DNA from: Anaerocolumna cellulosilytica
GTDB taxonomy: Bacteria > Bacillota > Clostridia > Lachnospirales > Lachnospiraceae
Direction: 5' to 3'
DNA: 64,000 nucleotides
Assembly (NCBI RefSeq): GCF_014218335.1
Contig: NZ_AP023367.1
Location: forward strand, 5,201,001-5,265,000
Shown here: positions 1-9,895 of the stretch, one piece after another
Layout: every line of letters starts with the position of its first letter
How positions within the stretch are numbered: the stretch's first letter is position 1
Notes under the pieces: model-generated
Database searches by the model: none
What the model was told of the DNA's origin: nothing
The model's input: the letters and a program-made list of their open reading frames with translations, nothing else
Program-made: the position numbers and the translations under genes

Positions 1-1051
1 TTCTAAAATATATATCCGCTTCTTTTGTCCATTTCTTCTTTGTTTCAAGAATAGCCATGGTAGTTATTATCACATCTGCACCATAATCACTGATAAAGGA
101 AAGTGCCTGCTGTTTTCTCTCTTCCACCGTTTTTCCCGGGTGAAAAGGAATAAAGTCCTTTGGCATTACGGAGATTCTTAAATCTCTTGCTATGGGATAC
201 CTGCCCGCCATTGCCTTCACTAACACCTTGTATGCTCCAACCTTAAGGCCTGTAACGGGTCCGAAATCAATCTCTGATTTATCCGTATACGCTGTTCCGG
301 TTAATACGTCGTTGTGTTTGCCAATACCCTTTCCCTTATCATCGGTTAAATACAGGGTAACTTCATTCTTTAACAGGCTTTTGTCATACTGTAGAATTAG
401 ATTCCCTTCCCGGTAACCATCCTTTTCAAAATAACAGCTCTTTAAAAATCTTTCTGTCTGTAAAACCAGTTCGGCCCTTTCTTCCAGTTCAATAACGCCA
501 AAGATAGGAGTTCCTCCCTTATAACGCATCTCAAAGTAGAAAAAGACATCTCTTTCTGCCAGTTCGTCTGCATAAACTGCTATTTCATTAAGTCCTTGTT
601 TCAGAGCAAGCTCTATGGTCTTTTTGCCGGGAATGTTTCTGGTGTAAGGGGTAAAGCATTCTACTTCCTTCTGATTTACCCAGATTTTCATTCCGCCACA
701 GGTGTATAATTCAAAAGGATACTTTCCTGCCTTTTCCACAAAAATATGTGTTTTCGCATTTGTCCAAATATAATGTGGTGTATGAATAAAGGTTGTAAAA
801 TCTATCCTATTATTTTCAAAGGGAAAAAATACTCTGTCATAGCTTCCGTTATAATAGGAAACATTTTCTATCTTATTAACCTTTAGAAACTCTTCTCGGA
901 CAGGGTAAACAATCTGAACATAACCCTCCTCCAGATTAACATCCGCTTCAAAGGTTTTATAAGGTGATGCAAAAGGTTCTCGCTTCATATCTGTAATCCA
1001 CCATCTGCTGATGGATTCGTCATAACCGATGGCGTATTTTAATTGATTCAC
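1..1051 (-). CDS. Large glycan-operon protein, N-terminal sugar-binding-like domain (partial)
   Basis: A leftward reading frame stays open from a GTG at 1051 to the window edge, about 350 residues. AAAGGAG lies 8 nt before the GTG; the nearer ATG (1059) hits a stop after three codons, which decides the start. The protein begins MNQLKYAIGYDESISRWWIT. Residues of about 80-180 are rich in aromatic beta-strand patterns (HTPHYIW, FELYTCGGMKIWVN) like the jelly-roll sugar-binding domains of GH2-type enzymes. The C-terminal, possibly catalytic, part is outside the window. No signal peptide is visible, so it is probably cytoplasmic. It is divergent from the AraC gene at 1398, which may control it. 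The family is not firmly recognised. Confidence 0.7.
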   Translation of the reverse strand, partial: MNQLKYAIGYDESISRWWITDMKREPFASPYKTFEADVNLEEGYVQIVYPVREEFLKVNKIENVSYYNGSYDRVFFPFENNRIDFTTFIHTPHYIWTNAKTHIFVEKAGKYPFELYTCGGMKIWVNQKEVECFTPYTRNIPGKKTIELALKQGLNEIAVYADELAERDVFFYFEMRYKGGTPIFGVIELEERAELVLQTERFLKSCYFEKDGYREGNLILQYDKSLLKNEVTLYLTDDKGKGIGKHNDVLTGTAYTDKSEIDFGPVTGLKVGAYKVLVKAMAGRYPIARDLRISVMPKDFIPFHPGKTVEERKQQALSFISDYGADVIITTMAILETKKKWTKEADIYFR

Positions 1052-1397
1052 AACAACATCTCCTTTGGGAAAGCATATTTTTTTACAGAAAATTTATTTG
1101 TTCTTTATCATTTATTTTATTGCCATTGCCAGCTCATATATGCTTTTAAATGGCATTTATTGATTTGACATGGTTTATTATCCTTTACTTTGATTCAGTA
1201 TATCAATTCGAACAAAGATAATCTATACAAAATTTGTTTATTTTGCTTTTTTTATTGCATTTTTTGCTTTTTCTGACTATAATAAAATTGATTATGCAAA
1301 AAATGTCGAAAACACAACTATCCTTGTTTCAGACACTGACAAAACACTTTACTCAGGTATCTCATCCTGGCTTACTAGAAAATTACGAGGTATTTTT
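1052..1397. other. Divergent intergenic region, glycan gene / AraC gene
   Basis: 346 nt of AT-rich DNA between two divergent starts. It must hold both promoters and probably AraC sites. I see no strong consensus -35/-10 pair and no convincing structured RNA. Confidence 0.5.
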
Positions 1398-2312
1398 ATG
1401 CTGCTTAATGACTTAGTTTTATACGAAAGAGAACATATTACCGAAATTAATGAGCAGGGCAACCCCTTTTATTATTTTATTGATTATGATGAGCGTTCCT
1501 ACAATATAAATATGGAATTCCAGCATTTTCATCAGTTCTATGAGCTGTGTATACTTTTAGATAACGCCGCAGACCATCTGATTGAAGGTGATATTTATGA
1601 CCTTCAATTCGGTGATATCGTAGCTCTTAGGCCATCCTTACTTCACAAAACCCAGTACCCACATGGATCCGCAAAAAAACGCATCATTATAAACTTTACC
1701 TTTCCTATGGATGTACCTGGGATAGCAGAGGATTACAGGACCCTATTGTCAATCTTTGATAAGCCTATTCCTATCTATCGCTTTGAAGGAAAATACAAAA
1801 CCGAAATATTTGAAATTCTAAATGATATATTCCGCCTCACAAAGACAAAAAGTTCCATCGGTAACCTGTTAATCCATACCAAGTTTGTGGAATTTCTTAC
1901 TAAAATATATCAAAACCGGGAACAAAACGTGTATGTTGTACATTCTTCCAAGGATAACCTGACCAGTAAAATATACTCCATTACCTCTTATATCCATGAA
2001 CATTATACAGAGGATTTATCCTTAGAGTTTCTTGCAAAGTACTTTTATATCAGCACCTATTACCTGTCACATCAGTTTAAAAAAATAACTGGTTTTACTC
2101 TAAACAGTTACATTCAGATGACAAGAATTCGCAATGCCCAGCAGCTTTTATTATCAACGGATATGAAAATAACCGAAATATCTGATGCCTGCGGTTTCTC
2201 TAGTTTTTCACAGTTTAACAGAACATTTAATAAGTACTGTAATACATCACCCTCTAAATTTAAATCCAATAAAGGCGGCAAGGCCATGCTATCCTATGCC
2301 CGCTCAGAATAA
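1398..2312 (+). CDS. AraC-family transcriptional regulator
   Basis: A 304-residue regulator. The N-terminal part (to about 190) is a cupin-like sensor with FHQFYELCILLD and LQFGDIVALRPSLLHK. The C-terminal part (about 195-295) holds two helix-turn-helix motifs (LSLEFLAKYFYISTYYLSHQ and ITEISDACGFSSFSQFNR), typical of AraC/XylS activators that respond to sugars. GAGG lies 8 nt before the ATG at 1398. It is convergent with the PHP-hydrolase gene at the end of the leftward glycan operon and divergent from the partial gene at 1-1051, so it probably activates one or both. The inducer cannot be read from the sequence. Confidence 0.93.
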   Translation: MLLNDLVLYEREHITEINEQGNPFYYFIDYDERSYNINMEFQHFHQFYELCILLDNAADHLIEGDIYDLQFGDIVALRPSLLHKTQYPHGSAKKRIIINFTFPMDVPGIAEDYRTLLSIFDKPIPIYRFEGKYKTEIFEILNDIFRLTKTKSSIGNLLIHTKFVEFLTKIYQNREQNVYVVHSSKDNLTSKIYSITSYIHEHYTEDLSLEFLAKYFYISTYYLSHQFKKITGFTLNSYIQMTRIRNAQQLLLSTDMKITEISDACGFSSFSQFNRTFNKYCNTSPSKFKSNKGGKAMLSYARSE

Positions 2313-2364
2313 CCAGGTATCGGCAAACCCCAAAGAAATACCCATAAGGGGTTGCCATATCTAC

Positions 2365-3993
2365 CTATGCAATAAAAATAGGATTGGTAATTGCCAGATT
2401 GGTACAATCCTCATAGGCTTCAAAATAAACCCAATCTTTATCCTGCACCTGAATGGTAACTACCCGGCTGTAATCATAGAATCCTTTTATCTGATTTATA
2501 TTTTCCAGTACTATTGTCTCTGTTCTGCCCCCTGACTGATGGATTATAAGCCTTTTTAAAGGACGGTTTGCCAACAGCCTTATTAAGACCTCAAGTTCTT
2601 TCTCCTCTTTATGCACTGTTTCTCCCGGACCTTTTCCTTCTATGGTTGGCAGTAGAATCGGCCCATTCGTTAAGAAGCTGTGACCCTTTTTTAGACTTGC
2701 TAATAAGTACTTGGATGTTCTTGTACCATTCACCTTTGTATAAGTTCTGACACAGCCGCTGGTTAAGGTGGTTTTGGCCCACTTTTCTAAAATCGGCATA
2801 ACCTTATCATATAATAAAATAAGGGGATCTGCCTTTTTTAAAAGTTCCTTGCAGAACTCCCCCCTATAATCCCTTACTATGCCAACAAGCCAGGTTATCT
2901 GCCTAAAATATTCTACGTAATCATCTGCTTTTATATTATGCGTGTCGCTGCCGGTGGTAGCGGGAATGAATCTGCCTTCCGTAAGCAATTCCTTCCATAA
3001 TCCATATGCCTCCCAATTAGTACTTCCTGGCACCATAGGGTTGGAACCATTCCATATTTCTATGGTTTCGAAAATATTTATCATATCGTGAAACTTGGGA
3101 TTCCAGGATATTGCCTTCTGACGGTCTCTTGGATGATTTAATTGAGGTAATCCGGATAGTTCTTTAATCCGGTTGGTAATGCTATAGAATTCCTCTCTTA
3201 AATACTCCTCCGCTCGCTCTTCTTCTTTCGGAATCCGATAGATAATATCCTCCTCTACTCCAAGTGACAAAACATGTCCGTTAGATGTGGATATCTCCTT
3301 GGAGATAATGGGTGTAAAGTCAGCCGTTTCCTGCTTTCTCCACTCCCCATGATTCTTTACATTATGGTGATCACTTAAGGCACCAAAGGTAAGTCCCATA
3401 GCCTGCATGGAATGAGCCACCTCCTCCGGTGATTCTACCACCGGGTCAGTCCCCCCATGAAGTCTGCTGCTGTATACACTATGATGATGCAAATCTCCTG
3501 CATACCAGCCCTCCTCTGATAGATTAATAAAGCGTCTTATATAAAAACGATGGCAAGCGGGTTCCTCCTCTAAAGCTATTATTTCTTTTGTCAAGATTTC
3601 ATACTCTGAACCCTTAGAAACCTCTACTAAGTATCTGCCGGCAGGAACTTCTTCACTGGTTTTTCCCTCTGTGTTGGTGTAGCTTCTATAGAAGGTCAAA
3701 TCACCTGTATTAAAAGAAAAATTATTTTGATTCATACCCTCCGGTAACGGATAAAATTTAACCTGTGCTACCATTCCTTTTCCGGTTTCATTGCATACCT
3801 CCACCGTTATAGGTACCTTTTTTCTGTTTTCAGATTCCGGCAGTCGATACCCTCTTTCATTCAAGGCACCTGTCAGTTCTTCTAAATTACAGCAGAGCTG
3901 GTTCGGTTCAAGCTCATTCAAAAAAACCTCATCCGATACTTCCATACCTCTAATACAATCAACTGCGGTAGACAAAAATTTTTTAAGCTTCAT
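2365..3993 (-). CDS. CehA/McbA-family metallohydrolase (PHP domain)
   Basis: A 542-residue protein with a PHP-type metal-dependent hydrolase domain. Metal-binding motifs are visible at GDLHHHS (166-172) and SDHHN (207-211), followed by QLNHPRD and TGSDTHN further on. The first 150 residues look like a beta-rich domain. CehA/McbA-like proteins hydrolyse esters and related bonds; the substrate here is unknown. It has no signal peptide. It is the last gene of the operon, 14 nt after the GH38 alpha-mannosidase stop, so a role in removing a modification from the imported glycan is a reasonable inference. Confidence 0.85.
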   Translation of the reverse strand: MKLKKFLSTAVDCIRGMEVSDEVFLNELEPNQLCCNLEELTGALNERGYRLPESENRKKVPITVEVCNETGKGMVAQVKFYPLPEGMNQNNFSFNTGDLTFYRSYTNTEGKTSEEVPAGRYLVEVSKGSEYEILTKEIIALEEEPACHRFYIRRFINLSEEGWYAGDLHHHSVYSSRLHGGTDPVVESPEEVAHSMQAMGLTFGALSDHHNVKNHGEWRKQETADFTPIISKEISTSNGHVLSLGVEEDIIYRIPKEEERAEEYLREEFYSITNRIKELSGLPQLNHPRDRQKAISWNPKFHDMINIFETIEIWNGSNPMVPGSTNWEAYGLWKELLTEGRFIPATTGSDTHNIKADDYVEYFRQITWLVGIVRDYRGEFCKELLKKADPLILLYDKVMPILEKWAKTTLTSGCVRTYTKVNGTRTSKYLLASLKKGHSFLTNGPILLPTIEGKGPGETVHKEEKELEVLIRLLANRPLKRLIIHQSGGRTETIVLENINQIKGFYDYSRVVTIQVQDKDWVYFEAYEDCTNLAITNPIFIA

Positions 3994-4007
3994 CTTTTTC
4001 TCCTTTC

Positions 4008-7000
4008 CTAATCAGCGCTTCCTGCCTCAATATAAAAGGTAAGTATTTCATAGGGTTTAATATCTGCGTAAAAAGCATCCTCCTCTGTTAGTAGTTCTGT
4101 TTCCTTTTCTTCTAACAGATTGCAAAGATATACTTTATGAAGGGTAAGTCTTGAACTGATGGCTATTCTGGTTCTACGGTTTTTATATTCATATAATCTT
4201 AGAATATATCCCTTGCCATCCTCCGATTTTTTCACAACCTCTATCATACAATTATCCTGTTTTACAGAAAATAAAGATACCTCTGTACCTTTATCACCTT
4301 CTTGAGGAGACTGCCATCTGGCATATAAAGGCGTATTTAATGAATATGCCTCTAACTGGGTATTGCCTTCCCGCCAGCCGCCCATATGGGGATACAGTGA
4401 ATAGGTGAATTCATGAAAGCCCTGATCCGCATTTTTGTTGGGATACTGCCCACATTTAATTAGGGTAAGTCGCATATTACCATCTTTTATATCATGACCA
4501 TACTTACAGTCATTTAACAGGCTCACACCGTATCCATACTCAGATATATCCGCCCATTTGTGGGCACACACCTCAAATTTGGCCATATCCCAGGATGTAT
4601 TTTCATGCGTATTTCTTTCCACATTTCCATACTGGATGTCATAAGATGCCTTATCCGCATGGATGTCCACAGGAAATAGAACCTTTAAGAGCACCTGCTG
4701 TTCATGCCAGTCTATTTCTGTGTGAAAGTCTATTCTTCGGCTATAAGGGTATAAAAAGATATGCTGTTTTATAACAGAATCAAAATACGTTCTGGTTATC
4801 TGTATACCGATACGAACTGGCCCCCATTCTGTGATAACGGCTTCATTGAACTGGTTTATGATATAGAGTTTATCCCGGTGGTAAATATCAATATCCCAAT
4901 TTTCAAAGTCCATGGGGCGGTCTTCATAAATCTCCAGCACATTTCCTTTATATCCGGGCTTTATTACCTCTCTATCCGCCTTTTTATCCCATAGGGATAC
5001 AAGATGGTACTCTTCATCAAAAACCACCAGATAAAAGTCTGTCTCAATTACCCGCTCCGCTTCAAACCGTTTCTTTGCCGTTTTTATTTCCGCTTCCATG
5101 TCCGGCTTATAAGAATCCAAATATAGTACCTTAAAGCCCTTGCCAGGAATTCCTGCCACCTGGCAGATATACTCCTTAGAGTCAGGCAGCTTTTGGCATG
5201 CATAACGGTTCCCATATGCATCTGTTAGACTACTTATTTCATCTTTATAAGCCGATGATGGAGTAAATTGTATCCGGTCCTCTCTATGAAAGGATAGGGT
5301 ATTAAAGATTAACACCCCCTCTTTCTTTATGGCAAGCTTTGAACTAATATACTTTAACTTATTTTCAATCAGTTCAGAACCCTTTTTAAGAAGATTCTTG
5401 TAATCTATATCTGTCTGCTGATATACTGCTTCTATACTTGTTCCGGGTATAATATCATGGAACTGGTTTAACAGAATCTGCTTCCAGCCTCGCTCCAGCT
5501 CCACGGACGGATAGGCATCACCATAGCTCTCTGCCAGAACTGATAAGAATTCTAAATCCATATACATGGTTTCTGCCCTCCGGTTAAACCGCTTATTTTT
5601 TGCCATAGAAGTATAAGTTCCTCTGTGACACTCAAAATAAAGCTCACCAGACCATTTTGCTATATCTGCTCGATTTGTAACACACGCATTAAGCCTGTCA
5701 AAATAGTTACTCTGAAAGTCCATGGAAACCCTTGGAATTCCGGGTAATCCGTATTTTAAGCGGCTGTAATTCTTAAGCTGTTCTTCCGTAGGGCCTCCCC
5801 CTCCATCACCGAATCCAAAGGGGTGCAATGTCTCTTCACATAATTGCTTATCCTGATATCTACTCCAGTTACCAAGTACCTGATTACTTTCTAGACGTCC
5901 ATTATAAGTTGTCTGCTGATATGGATTTTTTCTAGCCAATATCTCCTTATCAAACGTCACATGCCCTGTAGTAGTAACAAGCTGGGTTAATACTTCCGAG
6001 CCATCTATTCCTTTCCATAAAAAAGTATCATGGGGCATCTTATTGTATTGATTCCAGTCGAGCTTTGTTGTGAAAAAATATGTAATACCACATTTTTTCA
6101 AAATCTGGGGAAGTGCTGCTGAATATCCGAATACATCCGGAAGCCACAGAGTTTTTGATTTTTTACCAAACTCCTCTTTAATAAACTTCGCGCCGTATAA
6201 AAACTGTCTTACTAAGGATTCACCTGAGGGAATATTGCAATCTGCCTCTAACCACATACCGCCATCAATCTCCCACCTGCCTTCTCGTATCCTATCTTTT
6301 ACTCTTTTATAGAGTTCAGGCTCTTTTTCTTTAAGAAACGCATAAAGCTGCGGCTGACTTGACATAAATTTGTATTCGGGATACTGGTCCATGTAATTTA
6401 GAACCGTTGAAAAACTACGTACCACTTTTTCTTTGGTCTGCTCAACACTCCAAAGCCATGCTACATCAATATGGGTATGGCCTATGGTGGTAACAACAGG
6501 CCCCTCTTCACAGCTATTGCTGTAGTACCTGCCTTTTAAAAAGGTGTTGGCTCTATGAAGACCTTCATAGAATTCTCTGGAATATATTTTCCTTAAATCC
6601 AGCAGGTTGATACCGGTCTTCATATCCTCCATAATTTTAACACGGTCTGTATTGTCTTTTTCAAGAACACAGGCAGTCCGAAAGAGATTTTTTAAGTTAT
6701 AATAAAAATCCTCTATTGCAAGGTCAAGGACCGCAAGCTCCGATTTTAGATACACTTTTTCCCGGTTTAGACCGCTGTAACCTAGCAGTGCAATTTCATA
6801 AACTGTACCAGGCACTGCACTTTTTGCAAGAAGAATATCCCTGTGGTTGACATCCAAACCTTGTCTGATTTTTCCGTCAACATAGCATAAAAATTGAGGG
6901 TTTGCTATATCCCAGCCCTCTTCATGACCGGTACCAATGCGGTATACCACATGTTCCCCTGCAAAGGACTTCGGTATGATTAAAGTTGTACGAAACCACA

Positions 7001-7187
7001 TATGGCAGTCATAACCGCCCCACAGATTTCCAGTCTCATACTCCTCCCAACAGGTCGTATCTGCCCTTTCCCCGCCATCTTCTCTGCCTTCCTTTACTTT
7101 GTACTGATTTATGGATTCACTTTTTTTAGAAATATATATTTTTAAGTCCTTTAACAGTCGGTTTATCTTTCCTAATTCAAAGTCCAT
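4008..7187 (-). CDS. Alpha-mannosidase, glycoside hydrolase family 38
   Basis: A 1059-residue retaining alpha-mannosidase that removes terminal alpha-mannose from oligosaccharides, using zinc. The GH38 core starts near residue 233: GHTHIDVAWLW (236-246) supplies a zinc-binding His/Asp pair (H239, D241), and WLPDVFGY (348-355) holds the expected nucleophile D351. QFHDIIPGTS later matches the fourth metal ligand region. The N-terminal 230 residues are the sugar-binding-like domain seen in bacterial class II enzymes, and the C-terminus is beta-rich. It has no signal peptide, so it is cytoplasmic and acts on imported oligosaccharides. It sits downstream of a sugar ABC transporter. Confidence 0.96.
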   Translation of the reverse strand: MDFELGKINRLLKDLKIYISKKSESINQYKVKEGREDGGERADTTCWEEYETGNLWGGYDCHMWFRTTLIIPKSFAGEHVVYRIGTGHEEGWDIANPQFLCYVDGKIRQGLDVNHRDILLAKSAVPGTVYEIALLGYSGLNREKVYLKSELAVLDLAIEDFYYNLKNLFRTACVLEKDNTDRVKIMEDMKTGINLLDLRKIYSREFYEGLHRANTFLKGRYYSNSCEEGPVVTTIGHTHIDVAWLWSVEQTKEKVVRSFSTVLNYMDQYPEYKFMSSQPQLYAFLKEKEPELYKRVKDRIREGRWEIDGGMWLEADCNIPSGESLVRQFLYGAKFIKEEFGKKSKTLWLPDVFGYSAALPQILKKCGITYFFTTKLDWNQYNKMPHDTFLWKGIDGSEVLTQLVTTTGHVTFDKEILARKNPYQQTTYNGRLESNQVLGNWSRYQDKQLCEETLHPFGFGDGGGGPTEEQLKNYSRLKYGLPGIPRVSMDFQSNYFDRLNACVTNRADIAKWSGELYFECHRGTYTSMAKNKRFNRRAETMYMDLEFLSVLAESYGDAYPSVELERGWKQILLNQFHDIIPGTSIEAVYQQTDIDYKNLLKKGSELIENKLKYISSKLAIKKEGVLIFNTLSFHREDRIQFTPSSAYKDEISSLTDAYGNRYACQKLPDSKEYICQVAGIPGKGFKVLYLDSYKPDMEAEIKTAKKRFEAERVIETDFYLVVFDEEYHLVSLWDKKADREVIKPGYKGNVLEIYEDRPMDFENWDIDIYHRDKLYIINQFNEAVITEWGPVRIGIQITRTYFDSVIKQHIFLYPYSRRIDFHTEIDWHEQQVLLKVLFPVDIHADKASYDIQYGNVERNTHENTSWDMAKFEVCAHKWADISEYGYGVSLLNDCKYGHDIKDGNMRLTLIKCGQYPNKNADQGFHEFTYSLYPHMGGWREGNTQLEAYSLNTPLYARWQSPQEGDKGTEVSLFSVKQDNCMIEVVKKSEDGKGYILRLYEYKNRRTRIAISSRLTLHKVYLCNLLEEKETELLTEEDAFYADIKPYEILTFYIEAGSAD

Positions 7188-7284
7188 ACATGCCTCCTGC
7201 GCATTATCTCCTGAACTAACTAATGAGACCGCGGCACATCGATGTCCGTATCAATGTAGCAGCACACCAGTCTGTTATATAGCA

Positions 7285-7318
7285 ATAGAGGCAGTATATG
7301 TCTATATACCGCCTCTAT
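7285..7318 (-). other. Intercistronic stem-loop after binding-protein gene
   Basis: An inverted repeat (ATAGAGGC ... GCCTCTAT, with inner GTATA/TATAC pairing) lies 22 nt after the stop of the solute-binding-protein gene. It is not followed by a U-run on the minus strand, so an mRNA-stabilising or partial-termination role fits better than full termination. Such hairpins often allow the binding protein to be made in excess over its operon neighbours. Confidence 0.55.
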
Positions 7319-7339
7319 CCATTATTTTCATAAAGTCAC

Positions 7340-8938
7340 TTATTTTGCTACATTGTCCTTATAGTAGTTCGCTCTGGCTTCCAAAATCTTATCCAAACCA
7401 GCCTGTACTAATTCTGCATATTTAGTTTTCTGAATTTCATCAAAAGTTCCAGGCGCTGCACTAATCAAGTTGTAAGCATAGATAATTGTAGAAGATTTTA
7501 CATTGGAACTATATACGGATTCTTCTTCTAATATCTGTTGTATAACCGGTGTATCAGTCATACCGGTAGTTATCTGTGTGTATAAGTCAGTTAAGTACTC
7601 TTCACTAAAAGTAGGATATGAAGTTTTTAAACTTTTAACAATTGTTGCCGGATCATTATAATACGCCCAGTATTGTGTTGCGATACAAAAGTCAGCCGGT
7701 GTTAAAGGATATCCTTTAGAGTATTTTTCATCTTCTGTTAGTGTTACAGGTATACCATTTTCATCTGCCTGGTAATCCGGTGTATAATATACTTTGATTG
7801 CATTTTCAGGATTTGCCATCCAGTTAATGTATTTAACGGCAGCTTCTACTTTTGCCTCACTTGCCTTAGGTACCATAATGTATGCACCATATAAAGGGTT
7901 CGCAGGGTTAACATATGCACCGAGGCTGTCTTCAAAAGCATTGATAGCTACATATTCCACTTCCGGATTTAATTCCTGCGCTGTTGTAATCCATGCCATA
8001 GGACGTTGTGCATCGTCTAAAAAGAAACCTGCCTGTCCATTGCTAATTGCCTGCTGATAGATACTGCTGTCTGTATCTACTGCAAAATCTTTGGAGATAA
8101 TTCCATCATTATAAAGCTTATTTAATACTTTAAAGCCTTCCTCAGCACCAGTGTCTAATGCTTTTGTCCATTCAGAATAGACATACGTATCTTCTTCTGT
8201 GGAAGGTTCAGCATAAGATGCTACAAAGTTTAAGTACATTTTTTCAGAAGAAGTATCTCCACTCATAGCCCAAGGGACTAATTTGTCACCAAGCTTACCG
8301 GGATCCTGCTCTTTAAAGGCATATAAAGCGGCAATTAATTCTTCTTTTGTCTTAGGTACTTCTAAGCCAAGTGCATCTAACCAGTCTTTACGAATCATAC
8401 CTATGTGTCTGACTTTCTGCCACTGTCTCTTTGCCGGAATAGCGTACTGTACTCCATCAATTTTACCTACGTCTAAGATAGAAGCAAGCTCTGTATTAAT
8501 TACATCACCATACTTTGTAATTGCATCAGAAAGGTCTGTCAGACCACCATCAACTGCAAAGCTTCCAAAGATAGTTCTGTCATAGGTTAAGATGATATCA
8601 GGAGCTGTACCACCAGCCATCATCATCTGAATATTGTCATCTGTTGTCGCTCTGGATACTGCCTGGAATGTGACATTAACATTAATATCAGCTAAAATTT
8701 GTTCTTTTATCCATTCAGTAAGTGCATTTTCTTCTATTGTGGTTCCAGGTGCTGCATCTCCCCTGTCCCATACCATAACTTTTAAATCTAACGGTGCTTC
8801 TGTCGAATTATTATCCGTTCCTGTTTCCGGTGTCTTGTTTTCATCTCCACTTTTATTACCGCTGCCCTTTGAGCAGCCGGTGAAGACCATAACCACAATT
8901 ATTAAAAGACTTACTATTTTGGCAATTTGTTTTTTCAT
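7340..8938 (-). CDS. Extracellular solute-binding lipoprotein of a sugar ABC transporter
   Basis: A 532-residue binding protein with a lipoprotein signal: positively charged MKKQIAK, a hydrophobic stretch, then the lipobox FTGC with C22 as the lipidated residue, followed by a Ser/Gly/Lys-rich linker. Length and layout match family 1 oligosaccharide-binding proteins of the LplA/YtcQ type, which deliver complex oligosaccharides to LplB/LplC-like permeases. Both permeases lie directly upstream in the same direction. No ATPase is encoded here; such systems commonly share an MsmX-type ATPase encoded elsewhere. A mannose-containing glycan ligand is inferred from the GH38 neighbour. Confidence 0.93.
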   Translation of the reverse strand: MKKQIAKIVSLLIIVVMVFTGCSKGSGNKSGDENKTPETGTDNNSTEAPLDLKVMVWDRGDAAPGTTIEENALTEWIKEQILADINVNVTFQAVSRATTDDNIQMMMAGGTAPDIILTYDRTIFGSFAVDGGLTDLSDAITKYGDVINTELASILDVGKIDGVQYAIPAKRQWQKVRHIGMIRKDWLDALGLEVPKTKEELIAALYAFKEQDPGKLGDKLVPWAMSGDTSSEKMYLNFVASYAEPSTEEDTYVYSEWTKALDTGAEEGFKVLNKLYNDGIISKDFAVDTDSSIYQQAISNGQAGFFLDDAQRPMAWITTAQELNPEVEYVAINAFEDSLGAYVNPANPLYGAYIMVPKASEAKVEAAVKYINWMANPENAIKVYYTPDYQADENGIPVTLTEDEKYSKGYPLTPADFCIATQYWAYYNDPATIVKSLKTSYPTFSEEYLTDLYTQITTGMTDTPVIQQILEEESVYSSNVKSSTIIYAYNLISAAPGTFDEIQKTKYAELVQAGLDKILEARANYYKDNVAK

Positions 8939-9013
8939 AAATTTCCTCCTTTTTATTATATAGCTTATTTATGTAACAGCACCCCATGTGCATATTACCG
9001 TAAGATACGTTCC

Positions 9014-9895
9014 TTACCCTTTTACCGCACCAACCATCATTCCTTTTGTAAAGAACCTCTGGATAAAGGGATAAGCAATCAGCATCGGAACCATGGAAAA
9101 TACAATGCTTGCATTCTTAATATTTTCCGGTGTTAACTGGATTGCAGCATCTACTATTTCCTGTTGGGAGATAACGATGGAATCCATTAATTGTTTTAAC
9201 CGTAACTGTACCGTCTGTAGATTTGAATTGTTAATGTAATACATAACGTCACTGACACCGTTCCATCTGTTTACCGCATAAAATAAACTTAAGGTAGCAA
9301 TGGATGGTTTTGCAAGAGGTATGGCAATATTAATCATGGACTTTAATTCAGAACAACCGTCCATATACGCCGCCTCATATAACGAATTATCAATTCCTGA
9401 GAAAAAAGTTCTTAATATAACCAGGTTATAAGCACTCAAAGCTCCAGGAATTGCAATGGCCCATACCGTATCTAATAGATTCAAACTCTTAATATTTAAG
9501 TAGTGAGGGATAATACCTGGGTCAAAATACATCGTAACCACAATCAGACCCATTAAAAGTGCCCTGCCTGGAAGTTCCTTTTTGGACAAAGGATACGCTG
9601 CCAGTATCGTAAGAAACATAGCCAGTAAAGTATGTCCTGCGGTTAACAGTATGGAATAAAAGAAGGATCTCATAAAGCTTGCGTTAGAGAAAACCTTCGC
9701 ATAAGCATCCAAATTAAATCCTACCGGAAATATTCCTACTTCTCCCGTTGCAATTGCACTTTTTGAGCTTAAAGAAACAGAGAGTACATTCAACAAAGGT
9801 ATGATAGTTATTAATACAATTCCGATAAAGAATATATTTAAAAAGAGCTGAAAGAGATTTGCTTTTTTATTTGTTTTTGATTCATAAACAGACAT
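9014..9895 (-). CDS. Sugar ABC transporter permease, LplC/YtcP type
   Basis: A 293-residue integral membrane protein with about six hydrophobic segments and the binding-protein-dependent transport motif in the cytoplasmic loop (EAAYMDGCSELKSMINIAIP, the EAA motif). It starts MSVYESKTNKKANLF and ends in the typical FFTKGMMVGAVKG of this group. Its ATG overlaps the stop of the partner permease gene by one base (TAATG), which indicates translational coupling. It should form a heterodimeric channel with the product of 9895-10848 and take substrate from the lipoprotein encoded next. Confidence 0.95.
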   Translation of the reverse strand: MSVYESKTNKKANLFQLFLNIFFIGIVLITIIPLLNVLSVSLSSKSAIATGEVGIFPVGFNLDAYAKVFSNASFMRSFFYSILLTAGHTLLAMFLTILAAYPLSKKELPGRALLMGLIVVTMYFDPGIIPHYLNIKSLNLLDTVWAIAIPGALSAYNLVILRTFFSGIDNSLYEAAYMDGCSELKSMINIAIPLAKPSIATLSLFYAVNRWNGVSDVMYYINNSNLQTVQLRLKQLMDSIVISQQEIVDAAIQLTPENIKNASIVFSMVPMLIAYPFIQRFFTKGMMVGAVKG